Source: an uncultured Rhodospirillaceae bacterium
GTDB taxonomy: Bacteria; Pseudomonadota; Alphaproteobacteria; Azospirillales; Azospirillaceae
Direction of reading: 5' to 3'
DNA: 64,000 nucleotides
Assembly (NCBI GenBank): GCA_937927415.1
Contig: CALBDS010000004.1
Coordinates: forward strand, 496,001 to 560,000
The notes under the pieces are model-generated. The model ran no database searches. It was given only the letters and a program-made list of their open reading frames with translations, and had not been told where the DNA came from. This document shows positions 16,564-25,439 of the stretch, piece by piece (position 1 is the first letter of the stretch; each line of letters opens with the position of its first letter). A program made the translations under genes and the position numbers.

Positions 16564-16779
16564 ATGTTTCGAAAGATTGCCGTTGTCGCCGTGATCGCTA
16601 CCCTGTCGGCGGGGTGTTCGAATCTGTCGCACCGGGAAAACCGGGCCTTGATGGGGGCGGGGATCGGGGCGGCGGGCGGTGCCGTCGTCAGCAGCATCAC
16701 CGGCGGCAGCCCGTGGGTCGGCGGCCTGATCGGCGGTGCCGGCGGTGCGGCGGTGGGGGCGCTGTCCGGGGGACGCTGA
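16564..16779 (+). CDS. Small glycine-zipper lipoprotein
   Basis: A 71-residue lipoprotein precursor: basic N-terminus, hydrophobic stretch and lipobox LSAGC (Cys18), then a glycine-zipper region (GAGIGAAGGAVVSSITGG, GGLIGGAGGAAVGALSGG) that can form a membrane hairpin. Similar small YMGG/osmB-like lipoproteins sit in the outer membrane and are often stress-induced. An ag-rich ribosome site (gaagag at ~16549) precedes the ATG. The specific role is unknown. Confidence 0.85.
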   Translation: MFRKIAVVAVIATLSAGCSNLSHRENRALMGAGIGAAGGAVVSSITGGSPWVGGLIGGAGGAAVGALSGGR

Positions 16780-16806
16780 TCCCCCCGTTCAGAATCGGGC
16801 GCCGCT

Positions 16807-17517
16807 TTATTCGCGGAAATCGTCGGGCGACAACTGCCGCACACCCGGAACCGGGTCTGCGGCAGCCGGCGGCGGGGCCGGACGGGCGGGCTGCTTCAGC
16901 GGCTTGTTCACCGCCCCGCGCGGTCCCACGCTGGGCTGATCGCCGAAATCGGGCAGGGGCGGCATCCGTTCCATGGTGGCGCGCATCAACTGTGCGATGC
17001 GGTCGGCCTCCGCCCGCAGGGCCTGCCCCCGTTCCCCGTCGTAACGGGGATCGTCGAGAAAGGCGCGGATCGCCATCAGGCCGCGCAACTCCAGCCCACA
17101 GATCTCATAGGTGCCGAGCGGCAGATAGCGGGCACGGGCGAAGACGGTGAAGAACGCCCCGCTGGTTTCCACGAACAGCAGCACCATGCGCGCGTGCAGC
17201 CGGTCCAGCGCCAGCAGCATCTGGTCGCCCAAATCGGGGGGCAGGCCGTCGAGCCGCTCCTCCACCGTCGCCGCCAGCGAGAAGAAATCCCGCACCTTGC
17301 GGGTGAAACGGCGGTAGCGGGTCAGACCGCCGATGCTGACCCGGTTCTTCGACGCCTCCGCCAGTTCCTGGGATTTCTTCCACAGGGCGTCCAGGCGCAG
17401 CATCATGCGCGCCGCTTCGCGCTGCAGGGCGATGGGGCTGGGCGGGGCGGCCGGGGGGCGGGGGGGACGAAGCGGCGGCATGGGCCTGTGGCTCACGGAC
17501 GATGGGGATGCGGGCAA
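16807..17517 (-). CDS. Conserved-looking hypothetical protein
   Basis: A 236-residue protein, unrecognised. A Pro-rich N-terminus (~30 residues) and a Pro/Ala-rich C-terminus flank a mostly helical core (residues ~30-175) with alternating basic and hydrophobic residues (LDALWKKSQELAEASKNRV; DQMLLALDRLHARMVLLFVE). No signal peptide or membrane helix is evident, so it is probably cytoplasmic. It lies downstream of the htrA-like gene on the same strand. Third-position GC supports coding. Confidence 0.7.
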   Translation of the reverse strand: MPASPSSVSHRPMPPLRPPRPPAAPPSPIALQREAARMMLRLDALWKKSQELAEASKNRVSIGGLTRYRRFTRKVRDFFSLAATVEERLDGLPPDLGDQMLLALDRLHARMVLLFVETSGAFFTVFARARYLPLGTYEICGLELRGLMAIRAFLDDPRYDGERGQALRAEADRIAQLMRATMERMPPLPDFGDQPSVGPRGAVNKPLKQPARPAPPPAAADPVPGVRQLSPDDFRE

Positions 17518-17571
17518 CTGTCAGAGCGGCCGAGCCTCATATCTGAGGCACTATGGTCTAGAGATAACGCA

Positions 17572-18654
17572 TCACCGCTGGGTTTGGACCGTCAGGCTGT
17601 GCGGCTGGCCGCGGCGCATGACCTGCAACTGCAACGGCGTGCCCACCCGCACCAGACCAACGCGGTTGCGCAGGTCGGCGGCGCTGTGCACCGGGCGGCC
17701 ATCCACGGAGGTCACCACATCGCCGCTGCGCAGGCCGGCGCGGGATGCGGCGGACCCGTCCTCCACCTTGGCGATGACGGCCCCCTCGTCGCCGGACACG
17801 TTCAGGCTTTCGGCCAGTTCGGGCGTCAGATCCTGGATCGCCACCCCCAGCCGGCCGCGGCGGACCTGGCCGTATTCGATGATCTGGTCCATCACCGTGC
17901 GCACGATGGAGGTGGGAACGGCAAAGCCGATGCCGACGCTGCCCCCCGCCGGGCCGATGATGGCGGTGTTGATGCCGATCAGTTCGCCCTGGAAATTGAC
18001 CAGCGCGCCGCCGGAATTGCCGGGGTTGATGCTGGCGTCGGTCTGGATGAAGTCCTCGTACCCCTCGACCTTCAGCCCGCTGCGCCCCAGGGCCGAGACG
18101 ATGCCCGAAGTCACCGTCTGCCCCAGCCCGAAGGGGTTGCCGATGGCGACCACGAAATCCCCCACCTTCAGCCGGTCGGAATCCCCCAGCGGCAGGGCGG
18201 TCAGCCGGTCGGCGTCGATCTTCAGCACGGCGATGTCGGTGGCGGCGTCGCGGCCCACCAGCTTGGCGGTGAAACGGCGGCGGTCCTTCAGGGTGACGAC
18301 GATTTCCTGCGCGTTTTCCACCACGTGGTTGTTGGTCACCACATAGCCCTTGCGCGCGTCCACGATCACGCCCGACCCGGCGCTGGCCCGCGGGCGCTGC
18401 TGCGGCATGTCGGGAATGTTGAAGAAGTGGCGGAAGAACGGATCGCGCAGCAGCGGGTTTTCCACCTGCGGCGCCTGCGACAGCACGGCGATGTTGACCA
18501 CCGCCGGGGTTACCGTGTCCAGCATGGGGGCGATGGTCCCGGCCCCCATCACCGCCGCCGGCAATGCTGCGTGCGCCGGGATGCCGGTCATGGCACCCGA
18601 ACCCACCGCCGTCATCACCCCGATGAACAGTGCCGCCATCCGCTTCGCATTCAT
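17572..18654 (-). CDS. HtrA/Deg-family periplasmic serine protease
   Basis: A 360-residue trypsin-like protease with a signal peptide (cleavage near AHA-AL, residue ~30), catalytic triad His110 (TNNHVVENA), Asp140 (ATDIAVLKI) and Ser214 (NPGNSGGAL), and a single C-terminal PDZ domain (~255-350). Deg proteases degrade or refold misfolded envelope proteins. One PDZ rather than two, plus the cleavable-looking leader, places it nearer DegS/DegQ-like forms than DegP. A ggggag ribosome site precedes ATG 18654. It follows a membrane protein gene by ~90 bp on the same strand and may share its promoter. Confidence 0.94.
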   Translation of the reverse strand: MNAKRMAALFIGVMTAVGSGAMTGIPAHAALPAAVMGAGTIAPMLDTVTPAVVNIAVLSQAPQVENPLLRDPFFRHFFNIPDMPQQRPRASAGSGVIVDARKGYVVTNNHVVENAQEIVVTLKDRRRFTAKLVGRDAATDIAVLKIDADRLTALPLGDSDRLKVGDFVVAIGNPFGLGQTVTSGIVSALGRSGLKVEGYEDFIQTDASINPGNSGGALVNFQGELIGINTAIIGPAGGSVGIGFAVPTSIVRTVMDQIIEYGQVRRGRLGVAIQDLTPELAESLNVSGDEGAVIAKVEDGSAASRAGLRSGDVVTSVDGRPVHSAADLRNRVGLVRVGTPLQLQVMRRGQPHSLTVQTQR

Positions 18655-18746
18655 GCCCTTAATCTCCCCCGTCTGCCCAAGCCCGGCCCGCTTTCCAGCG
18701 GCTTTGTGATACGACCGCCGGAGAATTGGGCAAAGAACGTTTGCTT

Positions 18747-19751
18747 TCAAGCCCGCCGGGACCGCCAGCGGCGGGCGAATTGCCCGATCACCCCTGGCGG
18801 AATCCCCAAGAGCAGCACCGCCGCCGGCCCCAGGCACCACAGGGCGGTCATGGCGGCGGAGGCCTCGGCGCGCACCGGCACCGCCGCCACCCACCCCCCG
18901 CCGTCCCCATCCCGGTCCGACTGGCCCCGGTCCGGCTGGCTGGAATCCACGGCGGCGGGCAGGGGGACCGGGTGCAGCGCCACCTCGCTCCATTCCATCC
19001 CCGCCCCGCTGCCCCCCGCCCCGAGTCGCCCCAGCCCGCCGGACCGGCCATCCACCCCGGCGGCCAGCCGCTGCCGGCAGCGCCCGGCGTCGATGACGCC
19101 CGCATCGGCAGGGCGACCGGCCAGCCGGGTGCAGCCGGGGGAAAGCAGGACCGCATCGGCGGCGTCCGCGCTTGCATCCCGGTCCAGCCGCCAGAAACGG
19201 GGGTGCAGAACGGCGGCGATCACGCTTTCCGTCAGCCCCGGCCCCGGCAGGGGGACCGCGATCACCACCACCGGCCGGGTGGTGCTGCCGTCCCGCACGG
19301 TGTCCACCCGTACGGTGGGGCGGGCGGCGATGATGGCGGCGCGCAGGGCCGGCGCGGTGGGCAGCACCGTTCCCTGCGATTCGGCGATGCCGCCATAGGC
19401 GTCGGTGCGGGCAAGCCCCAGCCAGTCGTCGGGGGCGAGCGCCCCCATGGCGGCGGCGGCGGTGGACAGGGCGGTCGCGCCGCGGCCGTCCCCCGATGCC
19501 GCGGCGGCCTGCAGCAGGGCCGTCACCATCTCCAGCCGGGCGGCGGCGGCGGCGGCCACCGCCTGAGCCTGGGCGCCGGCCAGGGCGCGCGCGTCCTGTT
19601 GTCGCACAAAAGAGATGCCGGCGGCGGTCAGGACCCATAAGATCAGCAGCACCGCCGCCGGCCAGCGGGGCCGGAACCGCCACCGCACCGGGATTTCCGC
19701 CGCCTGGGGGATGGGAACGGGCAAATGGACCGGGGGTGGGGAAGATGTCAT
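18747..19751 (-). CDS. Membrane protein with large periplasmic sensor-like domain
   Basis: A 334-residue protein, unrecognised as a family. An N-terminal membrane helix (residues ~28-50, RPRWPAAVLLILWVLTAAGI) precedes a ~230-residue extracytoplasmic region, and a C-terminal membrane helix (~300-322) ends in a basic RRWRSRRA tail. The outer region (helix of many Ala, then LARTDAYGGIAESQGTVLP) resembles the PDC/dCache layout of bacterial sensor domains, but no output domain follows. It lies directly upstream of the HtrA-like protease on the same strand, so it could report or regulate envelope stress; this is inference. Confidence 0.72.
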   Translation of the reverse strand: MTSSPPPVHLPVPIPQAAEIPVRWRFRPRWPAAVLLILWVLTAAGISFVRQQDARALAGAQAQAVAAAAAARLEMVTALLQAAAASGDGRGATALSTAAAAMGALAPDDWLGLARTDAYGGIAESQGTVLPTAPALRAAIIAARPTVRVDTVRDGSTTRPVVVIAVPLPGPGLTESVIAAVLHPRFWRLDRDASADAADAVLLSPGCTRLAGRPADAGVIDAGRCRQRLAAGVDGRSGGLGRLGAGGSGAGMEWSEVALHPVPLPAAVDSSQPDRGQSDRDGDGGGWVAAVPVRAEASAAMTALWCLGPAAVLLLGIPPGVIGQFARRWRSRRA

Positions 19752-19898
19752 GTCAGGTATCCTGTCCGGGTGCCGGCCGCATCCGTCCGTGCCCGGCCGA
19801 AAAAGAGCGCCCCGCATGGCTTTACGCCGCTGCTGTGCGAGGTTAAATATCACTTCCTGTTTTATCGAAGAACTTGATGTGCCGGGCCGGAGCCGGAG

Positions 19899-20876
19899 AT
19901 GAACGATACGCCGCTGCTCGAACTGACCGAGCAGGACTATCAGAAGATGGAAGAGGCGCTGTCGCAAACGGCTCGCGGGCGGGCTTTTTTGCGCATGCGC
20001 GACCGGCGCGCGCGCGTGGTCGCCATCGATGAATTCACCGCCGTTGTCGGTGCCCTGAACGCCCAGGTGCAGCGGCTGGCGGCCATCGACGGCTTTGCAC
20101 CGTCGCCGTCGGCGGCCTCGGCCGGCGGCGGGGTGGCAATGGCCGTGCCCGGCGATCCCTATCTGTCCCGCATCCAGCAGGAACTGAACTCCATCGGCCA
20201 GTTCGTGCAGGAAGCGCACCGCGACATCGCCGCCCTGCGCCCCGCCGACACCGGCGCCAACCGCATCATGGCCGCCACCGCCGAGTTGGACGCCATCGTC
20301 AACGCCACCGAACAGGCCACCACCGAAATCCTGAACGCGGTGGAACGGATCCAGGAATACACCGCCCTCATCCCCCGCGACGATCCCGACTGGGCCGAAC
20401 TGGCCGACGGGGTGGAGGCCCAGTGCATCGAGGTGATGACCGCCTGTTCGTTCCAGGACATCACCGGCCAGCGCACCACCAAGGTCATCAACACGCTCCG
20501 CTACATCGAGGAGCGGGTGAACACCATGATCGAGATCTGGGGGGTGGAGCGGGCCGGCGGCCCGATGCCCGCCATCGATCTGTCGGCGGCTCACCGCAAG
20601 ATGAACGACGACCGTCCCGACGCCCATCTGCTGAACGGGCCGCAACTGGACGGCCAGGGGGTCAGCCAGCAGGACATCGACGCCCTGTTCGACCAGATGG
20701 CCAGTTCCAACCCGGCGGCGCTGAATCTGGGGGCACCGGCGGCACCGCCGCCTCCGCCGCCTCAGCCGGCACCTCCGCCGCCTCCCCCACCACCGCCTCC
20801 CCCGCCTGCTGCGCCGGAGCCGGCGATGGGGGGCGAGCCGATTTCCCAGGACGACATCGACAAGCTGTTCGCGTGA
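19899..20876 (+). CDS. cheZ: CheZ-family CheY-P phosphatase with C-terminal FliM-like peptides
   Basis: A 325-residue protein. The CheZ phosphatase helix is clear at ACSFQDITGQRTTKVINTL, with the catalytic Gln186 preceding Asp187. CheZ removes phosphate from CheY to end the chemotaxis signal. E. coli CheZ has ~214 residues; this one has a longer C-terminus in which GVSQQDIDALFDQ (~254-266) and ISQDDIDKLFA (315-325) flank a polyproline stretch (~284-303). Both peptides resemble the CheY-binding N-terminus of FliM (SQxEIDALL) more than the usual CheZ tail. A pentapeptide-repeat gene follows 17 bp later. Confidence 0.88.
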   Translation: MNDTPLLELTEQDYQKMEEALSQTARGRAFLRMRDRRARVVAIDEFTAVVGALNAQVQRLAAIDGFAPSPSAASAGGGVAMAVPGDPYLSRIQQELNSIGQFVQEAHRDIAALRPADTGANRIMAATAELDAIVNATEQATTEILNAVERIQEYTALIPRDDPDWAELADGVEAQCIEVMTACSFQDITGQRTTKVINTLRYIEERVNTMIEIWGVERAGGPMPAIDLSAAHRKMNDDRPDAHLLNGPQLDGQGVSQQDIDALFDQMASSNPAALNLGAPAAPPPPPPQPAPPPPPPPPPPPPAAPEPAMGGEPISQDDIDKLFA

Positions 20877-20893
20877 TAGGACCGTAAGAGGAC

Positions 20894-22159
20894 ATGGCAT
20901 ACGACGGCACCCTGAAAACCCGCGTCAAGCTCACCCAGGAACAGTTGGACCGGGTGTGCGAGCGCCATCACCGCTTCGCCGAGGGGCGGAACGGTGGGGC
21001 GCGCGCCAATCTGCCGTTCTATGACCTGACCGGGCTGGACCTGTCCGGCCGCAACCTGACCGGCGCCTTCCTGTCGGGGGCGATCCTGCGCGATGTGTCG
21101 CTGCGGGGCGCCATTCTCGATTACGCCGACCTGTACGGCGCCGACCTGCGCGGCGCCGATCTGCGCAAGGCGCGGCTGTACCGCACCGACCTGCGCGGCG
21201 CCAACATCCGCGGCGCCAACCTGGAAAACGCGGCCCTGGTGGAGGTGGACCTGCGCGACGGCGCCCTGGTCAACCGCAGCAGCCCGGCGGAAAAGAAGGT
21301 TGTCGGGTTCCAGCCCGGCCCCGCCGACCTGTCCACCGCCCGCATCAACAACGCCGACATGGCGCGGGCGCGGATGACCGGCAGCTTTGCCCGGCAGGTG
21401 GATTTCACCAATACCTCCCTGACCGGGGCGCGGCTGGAGCGGTCGGACCTGCGCGATTGCAACTTCATCGGCGCCGACCTGCACGGGGCGGCGCTGGTGG
21501 GGGCGGACCTGCGGGGCGCCAATCTCGACGGCGCCTTCATGAACGAGTTGGACCTGATGGAGACGGCCCGCACCGACGCCGAGGCCGCGGCCATCAAGAA
21601 CCTGCCCCCCCTGCCGGTGGAGGACGAGCCGGAGGCGGAGGCCGAACAGCCGCCCGAGCCGCTGGAAGAGTTGATGCGGCTGCATATGCTGTGGCTGGGA
21701 TCGGGGGGCAAGCTGGGCCGCCAGTTGGACATCAGCGGCCGTAATCTGGAGGGGGCCAATCTGGCCGGTGCGGTGCTGACCCTGGCGGTCGCCGACAAGG
21801 TGAAGCTGCGTCACGCCAACCTGCGCGGCGTGCAGATGCAGGCCGCCCGGCTGGACGGGGCGGATTTCCGCTCCGCCGACCTGCGCGGCGCCGACCTGCG
21901 CGGGGCGGTGATGAACCGGGCCATCCTGATCGACGCCCGGCTGGACGGCGCCAACGTGTCGTCGCTGCAAATCGCCTCGTCCCATCAGGTGATGCGGGCA
22001 TCGCTGGTGCGGGCACGGCTGGCCGGCGCCTCGCTGGCCGAGGCCAATTTCGCCGGCTGCGACCTGACCATGGCCGACCTGACCGGCTGCAACCGCACCG
22101 GCACCATCCTGACCGGCGCCGTCCTGGACGGGGCGCGGCTGGCCGGGCCGGATCTGTGA
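20894..22159 (+). CDS. Pentapeptide-repeat protein
   Basis: A 421-residue protein built largely of A(D/N)LxG repeats in two blocks (residues ~35-225 and ~285-420), which fold into right-handed quadrilateral beta-helices. The blocks are separated by an acidic, Pro/Glu-rich linker (~232-262) and a short helical stretch. No signal peptide. Pentapeptide proteins can mimic DNA or serve as scaffolds; here the position right after cheZ hints at a link to motility, but nothing in the sequence proves it. The ATG follows taagaggac. Confidence 0.88.
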   Translation: MAYDGTLKTRVKLTQEQLDRVCERHHRFAEGRNGGARANLPFYDLTGLDLSGRNLTGAFLSGAILRDVSLRGAILDYADLYGADLRGADLRKARLYRTDLRGANIRGANLENAALVEVDLRDGALVNRSSPAEKKVVGFQPGPADLSTARINNADMARARMTGSFARQVDFTNTSLTGARLERSDLRDCNFIGADLHGAALVGADLRGANLDGAFMNELDLMETARTDAEAAAIKNLPPLPVEDEPEAEAEQPPEPLEELMRLHMLWLGSGGKLGRQLDISGRNLEGANLAGAVLTLAVADKVKLRHANLRGVQMQAARLDGADFRSADLRGADLRGAVMNRAILIDARLDGANVSSLQIASSHQVMRASLVRARLAGASLAEANFAGCDLTMADLTGCNRTGTILTGAVLDGARLAGPDL

Positions 22160-22242
22160 CAGGTTTGTTTTTCCCCTGATCCGCTCACCATCAGCGCCGT
22201 CGCACGCAAGCTCCCGACCATCCTCACACTCGCCGTCCCCGA

Positions 22243-24006
22243 TCAATACCCCACAGCCGCCCCGTCGGGGTTGCGGGGGTCGGCAGCCCCCAGGAACAGC
22301 CCGCCGCGGATCTGGATGGTTTCGGTCCGGCCCATGGCCGGCTTCACCGCCACCGACTGCCCCATGTCCCGCAACAGGCGCAGGGTGTCGGGGCTGAAGC
22401 CGCGCTCCACCCGCAATTCGTCGGGCAGCCATTGGTGATGCATCCGCGGCGAGGCCGCCGATTCCGCGGGGTTCATGGCAAAGTCGATGTGATCGACGAT
22501 GGTCTGCACCACGGTGGTGATGATGCGGCTGCCGCCGGGGCTGCCGGTGACCAGCCAGGGCTTGCCGTCCTTCAGCACGATGGTGGGGGACATGGAGCTG
22601 AGCGGCCGTTTGCCGGGGGCCACCGCGTTGGCATCGCCGCCGATCAGGCCAAAGGCGTTGGGCACACCCGGCTTGGCGGCGAAATCATCCATTTCGTTGT
22701 TGAGCAGGATTCCCGTGCCATCCGCCACCATGCCGCAGCCGAAATGCAGGTTGAGGGTGTAGGTGGTGGCGACCACCGTGCCGTGGCTGTCGGCCACCGA
22801 ATAATGGGTGGTCTGGTCGCCCTCGTACGGCTGGGGACGGCCGGGGCGGATGGCGGACGCCGGGGTGGCGTGATCGGTGTCGATGCCCTTCGCCAATTCG
22901 TCGGCATAGGCCCGCGCGGTCAGGCCGCGCACCGGCACGGGGGTGAAATCGGGATCGCCCAGATAGTCGGCGCGGTCGGCGTAGGCGCGTTTCATCGCCT
23001 CGGCCATCACATGGACGGTGCGGGCGCTGTCGCTGCCCCAGTCGGCCAGGGGGTAGCGTTCCAGCAGGTTGAGGATCTCCACGATGTGGGTGCCGCCGGA
23101 ACTGGGCGGGGGCATCGACACCACCCGGAAGCCGCGGTAGGTGCCGGTCACCGGCTCCCGCGCCACCGCCTTGTAGGCCGCGAGGTCGGCGGCGGTGATC
23201 AGGCCGCCGTGGCGTTCCATGGCAGCGGCGATCTTCGCGGCGATCGGGCCGCGGTAAAAGGCATCGGCCCCCCCTTCGGCGATCAGCCGCAAGGAACGGC
23301 CAAGGTCGGTCTGCACCAGCCGGTCGCCCGCCCGCAGCGGCTGCCCGCCGGGCAGGAAGATGGCGCGGGTGGCCTCCCACGGCTCCAGGTGCTTGCGCTG
23401 CGATTGCAGCAGGGCCGCCAGGTCGGGGCTGACGGTGAAGCCCTGTTCGGCCAGCGCGATGGCCGGGGCGATGACCGCCGCCCGCGGCAGGGAGCCGTGC
23501 CGTTCCAGCGCCAGCAGCAGGCCGGCGACCGTCCCCGGCACCCCCACCGCCAGCGGCGTGAACAGCGACCGGCCCGGCACCACCTCTCCCTTGTCGTCCA
23601 GATACATGGTGCGGGTGGCGGCGGCCGGGGCGGTTTCACGGAAATCCAGCGCGATGTCCTGCCCGCTGGCGCCGTCGTGGATCACCATGAAGCCGCCGCC
23701 GCCCAGATTGCCCGCCTGGGGCAGCACCACCGCCAGGGCGAAGCCCACGGCCACCGCCGCATCGACGGCGTTGCCGCCCTGTTTCAGGATCTCCACCCCC
23801 ACGGCGGAGGCCAGCGCCTGTTCGCTGACCACCATGCCGCGGGTGGCCTGGACCGGGGTGAACAGCGCATCGCCGGCATCGTAACGGACGGCGGGCGGGG
23901 CTGTTGCCTGATCCTGGGCCGCAAGCCCGCCCGGCAGGCCGGTCACCAGTCCCAGCCCCAACCCCAGCCAGAGCGCCGCCATCACCCGCCCGGTCCCATG
24001 TTTCAT
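22243..24006 (-). CDS. ggt: Gamma-glutamyltransferase (periplasmic glutathione hydrolase)
   Basis: A 587-residue precursor of normal length for GGT. A signal peptide (residues 1-30) precedes the large-subunit region (GGNAVDAAVAVGFALAVVLPQ, GGGGFMVIHDG). The autocleavage/nucleophile site is QTTHYSV, with Thr399 as the new N-terminus of the small subunit, and the substrate loop includes PLSSMSPTIVL and GSPGGSRI. The enzyme moves the gamma-glutamyl group of glutathione to water or amino acids in the periplasm. Start ATG 24006 is preceded by ggagggaatgcc. It is divergent from the guanidine exporter gene. Confidence 0.95.
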   Translation of the reverse strand: MKHGTGRVMAALWLGLGLGLVTGLPGGLAAQDQATAPPAVRYDAGDALFTPVQATRGMVVSEQALASAVGVEILKQGGNAVDAAVAVGFALAVVLPQAGNLGGGGFMVIHDGASGQDIALDFRETAPAAATRTMYLDDKGEVVPGRSLFTPLAVGVPGTVAGLLLALERHGSLPRAAVIAPAIALAEQGFTVSPDLAALLQSQRKHLEPWEATRAIFLPGGQPLRAGDRLVQTDLGRSLRLIAEGGADAFYRGPIAAKIAAAMERHGGLITAADLAAYKAVAREPVTGTYRGFRVVSMPPPSSGGTHIVEILNLLERYPLADWGSDSARTVHVMAEAMKRAYADRADYLGDPDFTPVPVRGLTARAYADELAKGIDTDHATPASAIRPGRPQPYEGDQTTHYSVADSHGTVVATTYTLNLHFGCGMVADGTGILLNNEMDDFAAKPGVPNAFGLIGGDANAVAPGKRPLSSMSPTIVLKDGKPWLVTGSPGGSRIITTVVQTIVDHIDFAMNPAESAASPRMHHQWLPDELRVERGFSPDTLRLLRDMGQSVAVKPAMGRTETIQIRGGLFLGAADPRNPDGAAVGY

Positions 24007-24133
24007 GGCATTCCCTCCCTGCCGTTTTGTGACACCAGGGTACGGGACGGCGGCGGCTGTGGGAACCGGCTCCTCCGGCGCATCCCTTGACGCGGCCGGC
24101 GGTGTTCCTATTCTCTGTCGGGCATCGCACCCC

Positions 24134-24230
24134 GCGGGGACGACCCCGCCGCATGCCGTTGGACCACGCCATTGGTCATGGAATCCAGAAGGGGGGATCA
24201 CCAGGGACGACCCTGCCGTTTCCAAGGGAG
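24134..24230 (+). ncRNA. Guanidine-II (mini-ykkC) riboswitch
   Basis: Two hairpins with identical ACGA tetraloops, GCGGGG-ACGA-CCCCGC (24134-24149) and CAGGG-ACGA-CCCTG (24202-24215), match the mini-ykkC architecture of paired stems with ACGR loops. The second hairpin ends ~8 nt before the ribosome site aagggagg (24224-24231) of the guanidine exporter gene. The ~52-nt spacer is at the long end. Confidence 0.88.
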
Positions 24231-24239
24231 GCCCTGCCG

Positions 24240-24554
24240 ATGGCCTGGGTTCTGCTGTTTTTTGCCGGTCTTGCCGAAATCGTCTGGGCGGTGGGGCTGA
24301 AGCACACCGACGGTTTCACCCGCCCCCTTCCCACCGCCGTCACCGTCGCCGCCATGATCCTCAGCGTCGTCCTGCTGGGGCTGGCGGTGCGGTCGCTGCC
24401 CATCGGCACCGCCTATGCGGTGTGGACCGGCATCGGCACCGTGGGCACGGTGCTGGCCGGCGTCATGCTCTACGGCGAGGGGGCGGACGCCCTGCGCCTG
24501 CTGTGGCTGGGGATGATCGTTGCCGGAATCGCGGGGCTGAAGCTGTCCGGCTGA
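24240..24554 (+). CDS. gdx: SMR-family guanidinium exporter (Gdx/SugE type)
   Basis: A 104-residue four-helix small multidrug resistance protein. The conserved membrane Glu13 (AEIVWAVGLKHTDGFTRP) is the proton/substrate site, and the GLKHTDGF signature belongs to the SugE/Gdx subgroup, which exports guanidinium rather than quaternary amines. The guanidine-II riboswitch directly upstream supports this role strongly. The frame is open further upstream, but ATG 24240 has the aagggagg site and fits the family N-terminus exactly. Confidence 0.93.
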   Translation: MAWVLLFFAGLAEIVWAVGLKHTDGFTRPLPTAVTVAAMILSVVLLGLAVRSLPIGTAYAVWTGIGTVGTVLAGVMLYGEGADALRLLWLGMIVAGIAGLKLSG

Positions 24555-24624
24555 CCGCTGTCAAGCCGGCCCGGATCGGGCATACTGCGGTGTCGAGCGA
24601 CAGCAAGGAAGGTCACGTCACATC

Positions 24625-25371
24625 ATGAAGCCTTTGATCGGCGTCACCGCCTGCACCCGGATTCTGGGACACAGCCCCTTTCATGTGGCCGGCGACAAGT
24701 ACATCCGCGCCGCGGCCGAGGGGGCCGGGGGAACACCGGTGCTGATTCCGGCGCTGGGCGGCAGCCTGGACCTGCCCCACCTCCTGGACCGGCTGGACGG
24801 GCTGCTCATCACCGGCAGCCCGTCGAACGTCCACCCGTCCCATTACGACGGGCCGCCCAGCGACGATCCCAGCCACCACGACCCCGACCGCGACGCCACC
24901 ACCCTGCCGCTGATCCGGCTGGCCATCGAACGGGGGGTGCCGCTGCTGGGCATCTGCCGCGGTTTTCAGGAACTGAACGTGGCGCTGGGCGGCACCCTGC
25001 ACGCCAAGGTGCACGAGGTTCCCGGCCTGAACGATCATCGGGAAGACGAATCGGAACCGCTGGAGGTGCAATACGGCCCCTCCCACCCCGTCGATCTGGT
25101 GCCCGGCGGGATGCTGGCGGAATTGGCGGGAACGACGCGGGTGACGGTCAATTCCCTGCACGGCCAGGGGGTGCAACGGCTGTCCCCCCGTCTGACGGTG
25201 GAAGCCACCGCCCCCGACGGGCTGGTGGAGGCGGCACGGGTCACCGGCGCTCCGGCCTTTGCCGTGGGGGTGCAGTGGCATCCCGAATGGCAGTTCTGGG
25301 AGCATCCCCTGTCCGCCGCCCTGTTCCGCCACTTCGGGGCGGCGGCGGGACAGCGCGCCCGCCGCGTTTAA
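24625..25371 (+). CDS. Class-I glutamine amidotransferase-like hydrolase (peptidase C26, PuuD-like)
   Basis: A 248-residue hydrolase of the gamma-glutamyl-GABA hydrolase family. The nucleophile Cys is in LGICRGFQELNVALGG, with the partner His/Glu in VGVQWHPEWQF. Family features GLLITGSPSNVHP and VNSLHGQGV are present. Such enzymes cleave gamma-glutamyl amides, for example in putrescine breakdown. No other puu genes are here. The gene begins 70 bp after gdx and is possibly co-transcribed; a gamma-glutamyltransferase gene is just beyond. Confidence 0.88.
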   Translation: MKPLIGVTACTRILGHSPFHVAGDKYIRAAAEGAGGTPVLIPALGGSLDLPHLLDRLDGLLITGSPSNVHPSHYDGPPSDDPSHHDPDRDATTLPLIRLAIERGVPLLGICRGFQELNVALGGTLHAKVHEVPGLNDHREDESEPLEVQYGPSHPVDLVPGGMLAELAGTTRVTVNSLHGQGVQRLSPRLTVEATAPDGLVEAARVTGAPAFAVGVQWHPEWQFWEHPLSAALFRHFGAAAGQRARRV

Positions 25372-25439
25372 ACCCGTTTAATACCAGGGCCGGAAAATCT
25401 TGGCCTGTGGGCCGCTGGCATCAAATGTGGCTTTCCGTC

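Noticed and set aside
22432..24090. 552-residue plus-strand open frame opposite ggt
   Set aside because: Shadow of the gamma-glutamyltransferase gene; low-complexity His/Gly/Gln sequence with no recognisable fold.
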